Part shown: piece after piece, positions 34,012 through 42,600 of the stretch | How positions within the stretch are numbered: position 1 is the stretch's first letter | Layout: every line of letters starts with the position of its first letter | Assembly (NCBI GenBank): GCA_910578335.1 | Contig: CAJTPU010000014.1 | Coordinates: 43,605-107,604, forward strand | Direction: 5' to 3' | Length of the DNA: 64,000 bases | DNA from: an uncultured Lachnospiraceae bacterium | Lineage (GTDB): Bacteria; Bacillota; Clostridia; Lachnospirales; Lachnospiraceae | Position numbers and translations under genes: made by a program | The notes under the pieces: generated by a model | Told to the model about the DNA's origin: nothing | Database searches by the model: none | What the model saw: the letters and a program-made list of their open reading frames with translations, nothing else

Positions 34012-34920
34012 ATGGAAAATGAAAAGAGAATGGTCGGTGATTACACCGTCCTCTGCGCCGTGAATATCGGCGCCCGTGAAATCATCCTTGCCGAGAATGA
34101 GCAGGATAACAGCGGTGAACGCTTCCTCTGCTGCTACGGAGAGCGCAACGACATCTTTGAGAAGTTTACCGAATGTGCCGTTGGCGACGACTATATTGAT
34201 GCGACACTGTTCTTTGCAGAGCGCATCAAGCAAGACGCCGAGAGGTTTCGGGCAGAGGTTGAAAAGCTGGATATTCCCGTGACGGTTATCACCGAGGCAG
34301 ATTGTATTCCTGATCACTACAAGAACGACATCAACGGCAAAATCATCGCCATCAACCCGGCTGTTCTCAAACCGGAGTACCAACGAGCCGACCGGCAGCT
34401 CTATTATGTGACCGGTGGCTTCGGTGCTTCGGCAAATGCCCGTGGCAGTGCCGTATTTTGCAAAAATCTCTATGACGGCAAGAATACCCGTTATGAGCGT
34501 ATGGATGTGCTGGGTGAAGTAAAGCCGGAGTGTATGCCCGATTGGGCAGAAAAGAAAGCAATTCTTTTTCGGCATACGCAAAGCAGTAAGCTGGTGTTTG
34601 AGTATGGTGGCAGGATGTTCAGCCCATATCGCTTGTTCACAAAAGCTGAAAATACGCTTGATTTCATATCACTTCATACCGCAAGAGATTTTGAACTTGG
34701 CTTTATGAGCAAAGACTGCCCTGAAAGCAAAACCTCATATAGCTATGCGGAGTTCTACAAGAAGTCGAGTATCAAGAACTGTGATCTGTTTGTGTGTGCA
34801 GACAACGGTAAACTCTACTGTCCGGGAGAAAATGAACTATTCGAGTGGCAAGGTGAAGTTGGGAAAAGTGATTTCGACAGAAAGCCACATACGAAATCTC
34901 AAAAGGAGCACGAACGATAA
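34012..34920 (+). CDS. Conserved ICE protein, unknown function
   Basis: A 302-residue cytoplasmic protein with no family I can name. Its N-terminal half has a small alpha/beta domain (MENEKRMVGDYTVLCAVNIG). A middle segment reads YYVTGGFGASANARGSAVFC, and a C-terminal charged tail ends in KEHER, like other proteins of this element. The start at 34012 follows GAGGT directly; an earlier in-frame ATG overlaps the preceding gene. Confidence 0.72.
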   Translation: MENEKRMVGDYTVLCAVNIGAREIILAENEQDNSGERFLCCYGERNDIFEKFTECAVGDDYIDATLFFAERIKQDAERFRAEVEKLDIPVTVITEADCIPDHYKNDINGKIIAINPAVLKPEYQRADRQLYYVTGGFGASANARGSAVFCKNLYDGKNTRYERMDVLGEVKPECMPDWAEKKAILFRHTQSSKLVFEYGGRMFSPYRLFTKAENTLDFISLHTARDFELGFMSKDCPESKTSYSYAEFYKKSSIKNCDLFVCADNGKLYCPGENELFEWQGEVGKSDFDRKPHTKSQKEHER

Positions 34921-34934
34921 GGAGGTAAACACCT

Positions 34935-35186
34935 ATGGCAGCAAAGAAAATCGCAGCCGAACAGGGCTTGCAGCAGAAAATGAAGGTGCTGGCAAAGCTC
35001 TTTGACGCAGGCTGTAAAACCGAAAAAGACTTGAAGGCGCTGACCTTGCCGACGATTCTGAAAATCCCCGATGTGACCGTGCCGGATATGACGGTCATCA
35101 CCGAGCTTCAGGAGCAGGTCGCAAAGAACCGCCTTTTCTCATACTTGGGAGGTGGAACAGATGAGCCAAGCGACACGACCGAATGA
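34935..35186 (+). CDS. Small conserved ICE protein
   Basis: An 83-residue protein with a helical N-terminus (LQQKMKVLAKLFDAGCKTEKDLKAL) and a short acidic end. It has a strong AAGGAGG ribosome site and overlaps the next gene by 26 bases. No function is assigned. Confidence 0.68.
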   Translation: MAAKKIAAEQGLQQKMKVLAKLFDAGCKTEKDLKALTLPTILKIPDVTVPDMTVITELQEQVAKNRLFSYLGGGTDEPSDTTE

Positions 35187-35745
35187 CCGCCACATCATTT
35201 GGAGCAACCAAAACCTTGATGTGGACGACTGGCGAGAGGACTACAAGGAGTTCCTTGAAGCGAATGAACTGGACGATGACCCGAATGATGAGCAGGCACT
35301 CTATGAGTGGATGGAGGAAACCAATTACGACTACCTCTCCGATGAGCGAGTCAACCTGAATGTTCAGCTTTCCCAGCCGATCATTGTCATTGGCGACATC
35401 GGCAGATGGAACGGCAGAGTGATGGGCTACAAGGACATCCCCTCCGGCAACATCCGAGATTGTCTGTATGCCGACACCGACTATACCGAATGGTATGTAG
35501 ATAAGTACGGCGATCTTCGTGCCGATGCTACTCACCACGACGGCACAAATCACTATCTCTACCGTGTGTTCAAAGACGGTGTTTCCGAAACACAGATGGA
35601 GAACCTGAGAGATAAAATCTATCACGGCAAAGCCACACGAGCCGATATTACCCGGCTGACCCGGCGACTTGGGGATGAGATCGCCGCCGTTTACGGCTTT
35701 GACATCCCGAAACAACGAACACCGCAAGAAAGGGGCGCAAGATAA
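35161..35745 (+). CDS. Conserved ICE protein, possible antirestriction-like role
   Basis: A 194-residue acidic protein (N-terminal 65 residues very rich in Asp/Glu: DVDDWREDYKEFLEANELDDD), followed by a beta-rich part with GDIGRWNGRVMGYK. Acidic ICE proteins sometimes mimic DNA and block restriction enzymes; here that is only a suggestion from composition. The ATG at 35161 has GGGAGGTGG upstream. It shares one base with the following start. Confidence 0.65.
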   Translation: MSQATRPNDRHIIWSNQNLDVDDWREDYKEFLEANELDDDPNDEQALYEWMEETNYDYLSDERVNLNVQLSQPIIVIGDIGRWNGRVMGYKDIPSGNIRDCLYADTDYTEWYVDKYGDLRADATHHDGTNHYLYRVFKDGVSETQMENLRDKIYHGKATRADITRLTRRLGDEIAAVYGFDIPKQRTPQERGAR

Positions 35746-36683
35746 TGACAGATTTCACACTGCGACCGCTGACCGTTCCCGAACGCAAATACACCTACGC
35801 TCAAAGCTCGCAGCTTCAAGGGCAGACAGGCAATATCGGTTATCTGCGTGGGGATTTCGGCTCAAGCGGCGATCAGTTTTATACCACTTGGTTTGATACC
35901 CGACCGCAATGGAAAAGCGATGAGTTCAAGCGGGACTTGGACGATGTAATCAACGCCCTGCGCTCCGAGGAGTACGGACTGCTTCAAAGCCGTTCTCAGA
36001 TGGTGCGTTATGGGCGTGAGAACAAGGAAAGCGAAATGCAGGGTGCTTATACCACTGAGTTCGGCTTCCGAGCAGATACCGAGAAATATGCGTTCGTGCT
36101 TCGCTGTAATCCAACGAGGGGCGACTATAACTTCTACTGCCTCTGCTATGTAAAGGAATGGCTGGACAAGCACATCGAAGAAGCCAACCGGGACATTCGC
36201 TTTATTGACAGCCACTATAAAGAGCTGTTCCGTATCCCGGACGGAGAGCGCATCGTCGTGACTGATCGTGACGGTAAGACGGAAAGCTATCCCTGCCGCT
36301 ATATTGATAGTTATCACACAGAGGTTGGGCGCAATCTCTTTCACATTTGCGAGTTTGCCGAGCGTATGGAGCAAGGCGGCTGTACCTACGCTCCAATGGA
36401 GCCGCCCTTGCCTCCGATGTGCTATTCCATACTCCCGTCAACCGGCGAGGTCATTCAAATCGACCGCTGGCAAAAGGGCTATACCGCCACAAGTTTTAAC
36501 GATGGGAACCGTGCGGAGAACGAAGCAATCAAAGACAAGTTCAATGAAAAGCTGGGTGTCAGCAAGGCGCAGGAGCAGGCAATGCTCGCTGGTTCTATGA
36601 TCCGGTGGGACTCCATTGCCGCCAAACCCAAGAGCTATGATGAGAACGGCAAAGCCATCAAGCCCAAAGACTATGAACGATAA
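35745..36683 (+). CDS. Conserved ICE protein, unknown function
   Basis: A 312-residue cytoplasmic protein with an N-terminal beta-rich part (RPLTVPERKYTYAQSSQLQGQTGNIGYLRGDF) and a C-terminal part ending in KPKDYER. It is coupled to the previous gene by a TAATG overlap and followed by an AAGGAGGT site for the giant gene. I do not recognise the family. Genes of this type are a constant neighbour of the large SNF2/methylase gene. Confidence 0.68.
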   Translation: MTDFTLRPLTVPERKYTYAQSSQLQGQTGNIGYLRGDFGSSGDQFYTTWFDTRPQWKSDEFKRDLDDVINALRSEEYGLLQSRSQMVRYGRENKESEMQGAYTTEFGFRADTEKYAFVLRCNPTRGDYNFYCLCYVKEWLDKHIEEANRDIRFIDSHYKELFRIPDGERIVVTDRDGKTESYPCRYIDSYHTEVGRNLFHICEFAERMEQGGCTYAPMEPPLPPMCYSILPSTGEVIQIDRWQKGYTATSFNDGNRAENEAIKDKFNEKLGVSKAQEQAMLAGSMIRWDSIAAKPKSYDENGKAIKPKDYER

Positions 36684-36697
36684 GGAGGTGTCCGCCG

Positions 36698-39600
36698 ATG
36701 GCACGAAAATACGACTTCATTTCGGAGCTGTATAACCGAACCTGCAAAACGGTCGTTGCAAGCCCCGCAAGCTGGGAAGCGTTTCTGCGCTCTGCCTGCT
36801 ACAACTACCGTCTGCGCTTTGATGAACAGCTTTTGGTTCACGCACAGCGACCGGACGCCACCGCCGTTCTTCAGATCGACGACTGGAACCAAAAGTTCGG
36901 GCGATGGGTCAACCGTGGCGCACACGGCATTGCCGTCTTTGAGGATGCCGACCAACGCCGCCAGCGGCTTGTCCACTACTTCGATATTTCCGACACGCAT
37001 CCCAGCCGCTTTTCCCGCAGAGTTCCCATTTGGCAAATGCGGGACGAATACACGGCAGAAGTGATCGACACGCTGGAAAGCACCTTCGGAGAGTTGAACG
37101 ACAAGGAAACCCTTGCCGCAGCCATCGAGTCGGCGGCGAGAAATGCCGTGGAGGATAACATCCCCGACTATCTCACCGACCTTCTTTACAGCGTGGAGGA
37201 CAGCTTCCTGGACGGCGTATCCGAAGAAGAAATCACCCACATTTTCAAAACGGCGGTGCGAAACAGCGTCGCCTATATGACGATGACCCGCCTGGGCATT
37301 GAAGCCGGAGAATACTTTGAACCCGATGATCTTCGGGATGTGGTGAATTTTACGACCCCTGCCACGCTGAACGCCCTCGGCTATGCCACCAGCGATATTG
37401 CGGAGATGGGACTTGCGGAGATTTCCCGCACCATTCTTGCACTCGACCGTCAAAATCGCATAATTGCAGAGAAAACCAAATCCGATTACAATGTAGGCAA
37501 AGAAAAAACCGAAAGGAGTCCTGATGATGAACGAGATCACTTACACGAGGCAGGGGGATTATCTGCTCCCCGATCTGACAATGCCGGAGCAGCCGGAGCT
37601 GTCGATGGGCAGGTACGCCCGGATGCGGAGGAAGTTCCTGAAGGAGCATCACAAGGTACGCTACTACAACCTGCTGACGAGCTGCGCCCTGAACGAGCAT
37701 CTGAACGACACGGAGCGCAGAGCGAACGAGATGGAACAGATGCTGACGGAGCAGATGGCAGCGTCGGAGGGCGTCACGGAGAATCTGAAAGCGACGGATA
37801 TGATGAGCTGGGTTCGGAAGATGAACAGTATCCGGAGCCGGGTTCAGGAGATCGTGATGGCGGAGGTAATCTTCGCTTAGATTATTACGACCGAAGCCAC
37901 GAGGATAAAAGCCTGCCGTTCTTTGGCGGCGATGATACGATTCGTGAAATCCTCGGCACCACGCCGCACCTGAAAGCAAGCAAAGACGAGATACGGGCAT
38001 TCTTTGAAGCTACCGCTGATGAGAACGCCCGTATTTCTTATATCAAGCGCATTTTCAACAACGACTACACCGAGGTCATTCTGAGAGATGGACGGCGTGT
38101 GGGCTACAAAACCTATCAGAATGTGTTGCAGCTTTGGGAGGGCAGTTATCTCTCCCGCACGGCACAGAGTTTCTATGATTGGGGCGTAATTGCCCAGCAT
38201 TTTGAAGCGATGCGGCTGCTTAGGGAGTTGCAGGACACGATGAAGCCGCTGCCGTCCATTGACGGGCAGTTGAGCTTGATGACAGCAGGAGCAGAGGAAC
38301 GAAAGCCCTCTGCTTTTACTTTCTCTCAGGAGATCATCGACGCTGTTCTCACCCGTGGCAGCGGCATCTCTGAGGGGAAAATGCGAATCTATGAGCAGTT
38401 CAAAAAGAGCCTGTCTGCAAAGGAAAACGCAGATTTTCTGAAAAATGAATACGGCTGGGGCGGCGTCTATCCGGCTATTGTCGGAGCCGGTGTTGATGAG
38501 CAGCACGACGGCAAGGGCATCCGTATTTCAAAAGGCATCGGAAGCGATAAACCTCATATCGACTTAAAATGGAGTCAGGTAGAGAAGCGCATTGCCGAGC
38601 TGATAAAACTCGACCGTTACCTGAACCCCAAGGAAAAGGCACAGTACCCTGAGTGGCTGCAAAGGCAGGAGGAAAGCCGTGCAGCACTTGCCGAGGAACG
38701 AAGAAACAGAGAAATCTTGTCTACCGCACCGTCCGAGAAGGCAGAGGCAAAAAATGAGCAATATGAGTACCATCTCGGCAGCACCGTCTATCTCGGTGCA
38801 AACGAGTATGAAATCCTGTCCTTTGATGATGAGCGTGTGATGCTCTATGATACGCAGTTTCCGCTTTTCAACAAGGAAATGACGAGAGCTGAATTCGACA
38901 GCAAGGTGCAGGAGAACCCGCTGAATGACCATTTGAAGGTCGCTATTAAACAGCCCGAAGAAAAGGCGATTGAGTTCGACATCGGGATGGGCTATCTCGG
39001 CAACGGACTGACCGTTTGGAACCGTGCCGTGGAGGTCAATGGGGACTATCAGAACATTGCTCATATCTCCCCCGAAGGTGAGATCACCTTCTATGTGCAG
39101 GACTTGCCGCAAAGTGTTGTGGAGCGTATCGAACAGGCAGCAGAAAGAGAAAAGCCAAAGGATGCTGCTTTGCCGGAGTTCTATCAGGCGTATCTTAAAA
39201 CCAAAGCAGACAATCCGAGTAGCCTTTTGCTGTATCAGATGGGTGATTTCTTTGAAGCCTATGCCGATGACGCAGAGGTCGTCGGGTCTGCTCTTGACTT
39301 GACGCAGACGACCCGTGTCGTCGATCACAACACCCGTGTCCCAATGGTGGGATTTCCGCAGCACCGCTTGGAAACCTACCTTACAATGCTGACCGACAGA
39401 GGGTACGATATAGAGGTCAACGCTTTGGAGGACGGTAAACGCATTACCCGCACCGTGATTTCCACCACGAAGGAAGCGCCCATCGAGTCCAAACCTATCG
39501 GCAGGATCGACTATCTCGGCACGGACGGCAAGGTCGGTGAAAGCATCGAGTACACCAGTCCTTATAGCTTCGAGAAGGACATCAAGGAGGAAAACTACTA

Positions 39601-42600
39601 CGGTGTACCGATGAGCATTGTTCTGTATAAGGACAAGGACGGCATAACCATTCCCTATGACTTTGTTACTCGACTTGACCCACCGCCCAAGGGCTTTGAG
39701 ATCATCGACAGCCCGTATTTGCCGGAAAATGCTCTGGACAAGGCGAAGCATCTCATTGATGATTTTTGCCGTGAGGAGTATCAGCGTGAGGATGGTGCGG
39801 ACTACACCGATCTTACTGATGTCGGCGTTGCCTATACCACCACTGAGGACGACAAGCACGAAATACAGGCAAGGGTCAACCTTGTGGATTTCCGCATCGA
39901 AACTCTTGCAGACGGCAAGGTCATCCGCAGTGTGCAGTATGCGTCCCTTGAAGAACTGACCGAAAAGGGACTGCAAGCACTGTCCTTTGACGACCTTGTT
40001 TATCTCTCCGAGGAAGAACTTGCACAGGTGGAAGCACCTCTTACCCCTGCTTGGGAGCATCCGAAGAAAAGCCGGGTGCAGACCTTTGATATTCATCCCG
40101 AAATCCCAATGGCAGACCGTCATACCTTCGACCTTGCTTCTCACGAGGTCGAGGAGGTCAACAAGAAAGAACGCTTCCACCGCAACTATGCGGCGATCAC
40201 CGTTCTGAAAAGGTGTCAGGAAGAAAACCGCTTTGCCACACCGGACGAGCAGTTCATCCTCTCTAAATATGTGGGCTGGGGCGGTATTCCCGAAGCCTTT
40301 GACGAGAGAGCAGGTTCTTGGCAGACAGAGTTCGGGATGCTGAAAAACATCCTGACACCGGAGGAATACGCTTCCGCAAGGGAAAGCACTCTGACCGCTT
40401 TCTACACGCCGCCAACGGTTATCAATGCCGTGTATAAGGTGATGAAACAGCTTGGCTTCCGTGAGGGCAACATCTTGGAACCGTCCTGCGGCATCGGGCA
40501 TTTTATCGGTATGCTTCCCGAAGAAATGAAGGAAAGCAAGATCTACGGTGTGGAGCTGGATACGGTTTCTGCCGGTATCGCACAGCAGTTATATCAAAAG
40601 TCCTCTATCGCCGCACAGGGCTTTGAGGAAACCAATCTCCCCGACAGCTTCTTTGATGCCGTTGTGGGGAATGTACCCTTCGGGGATTTCAAGGTTCCTG
40701 ACAAGCGTTACGACAAGCACAAGTTCCTCATCCACGACTACTTCTTCGCCAAATCCTTGGACAAGCTCCGTCCGGGCGGCGTAATGGCGCTCATCACCAG
40801 CAAGGGAACGATGGATAAGGAAAACTCCGCTGTCCGAAAGTATATTGCTCAGCGAGCCGACCTGCTTGGTGCTATCCGTTTGCCGAACAACACCTTTAAG
40901 GGTAACGCCGGAACGGAAGTCGTTTCGGACATTCTTATTCTGCAAAAGCGTGACCGCATTGTGGATATAGAGCCGGATTGGATACAGCTCGGCACGGATG
41001 AAAACGGTATCCTGATGAACAGCTACTTTGTTGAGCATCCCGAAATGATACTCGGAGAGATGAAAATGGTGTCGGGGCGTTTCGGTCCCGAAGCCACCTG
41101 CGTCCCTTACGAGAGGGCAGACCTTGCCGAGCAACTCAGCGAAGCCGTTTCCAATATTCACGGTGAGCTGACCGCATATGAGGTGGAGGATGAGCTTGCA
41201 GAGGAGGACAATTCCATTCCCGCAGATCCCACCGTTCGCAACTTCTCCTATACGGTGCTGGACGATAAAATCTACTTCCGAGAAAACAGCCGTATGGCTC
41301 CGGTGGAGGTATCGGCTACCGCAGAGAACCGCATAAAGGGTATGATCCGCATCCGTGATTCGGTCAGAACGCTGATCGAATTGCAGACGGAGGATTACCC
41401 CGACTCGGAAATTAAAACGGAGCAGGAGCGATTAAACGCTCTTTATGATACCTTTTCCAAGCAGTACGGACTTATCAACAGCCGTGCCAACATCTCCGCC
41501 TTTTCACAGGACAGCTCCTTTTCTCTGCTCTCGGCTCTTGAGGTCTTGGGCGATGAAGGGCAGCTTGAACGCAAGGCGGATATATTCTACAAGCGAACCA
41601 TCAAACCACATACCCCGGTTACTTCCGTAGATACCGCCAGCGAAGCGCTTGCCGTTTCTATGGGCGAAAAAGCCCGTGTGGATATGGATTATATGTGCGA
41701 GCTGACCGGCAAGACCGAGGAAGAAATCTTTGCAGACTTAAAGGGCGTTATCTTTCTGAACCCAATGCACGGGTACGGCAATTCCACGCAGGCAAAGTAT
41801 CTTATGGCAGACGAATACCTCTCCGGCAATGTCCGGGAAAAGCTGGTACTCGCCCGAAAGTCGGCGGAGCTTTACCCCGAAGATTACACCGTCAATGTGG
41901 AAGCACTGGAACGGGTACAGCCGAAAGACCTGACCGCCAGCGAGATCGCCGTTCGGCTTGGTGCTACTTGGCTGCCGACCGAAATTGTCGAACAGTATAT
42001 GTTTGAGTTCTTGGGAACACCGAGGTACGCACAGTGGAACATCAAGGTTCATTTCTCTGCCTATACCGGTGAGTGGAATATTGAGGGTAAGTCCTATGAC
42101 CGCAGCAATGTGAAGGCATACAGTACCTACGGTACGGGGCGCATCAACGCCTATAAGATCATCGAGGAAACACTGAACCTGAAGGATGTCCGCATCTTCG
42201 ACTATGTAGAGGACGCAGACGGCAAAAAGAAAGCCATTCTGAACAAGAAGGAAACGGCAATCGCACAGGCAAAGCAGGAGCTGATCAAGCAGGGTTTTCA
42301 GGATTGGGTTTGGTCTGACCCTGAGCGCAGAGAACGGCTCTGCCGCCTTTACAACGATAAATTCAACAGCCTGCGTCCCCGTGAGTACGATGGAAGCCAC
42401 ATCGTTTTCAGTGGTATGAACCCGGAAATCGAGCTTCGGGAACACCAAAGAAATGCGGTGGCGCACATCCTATACGGCGGGAATACGCTGCTTGCACACG
42501 CCGTGGGCGCAGGAAAAACCTTCGAGATGGTTTCGGCGGCGATGGAGTCCAAACGGCTTGGATTGTGCAGTAAATCCCTGTTTGTCGTACCCAACCACCT

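Noticed and set aside
38564..40501. 645-codon open frame on the minus strand
   Set aside because: It is fully antisense to the giant methylase-helicase gene, has a low-complexity composition and no start signal.
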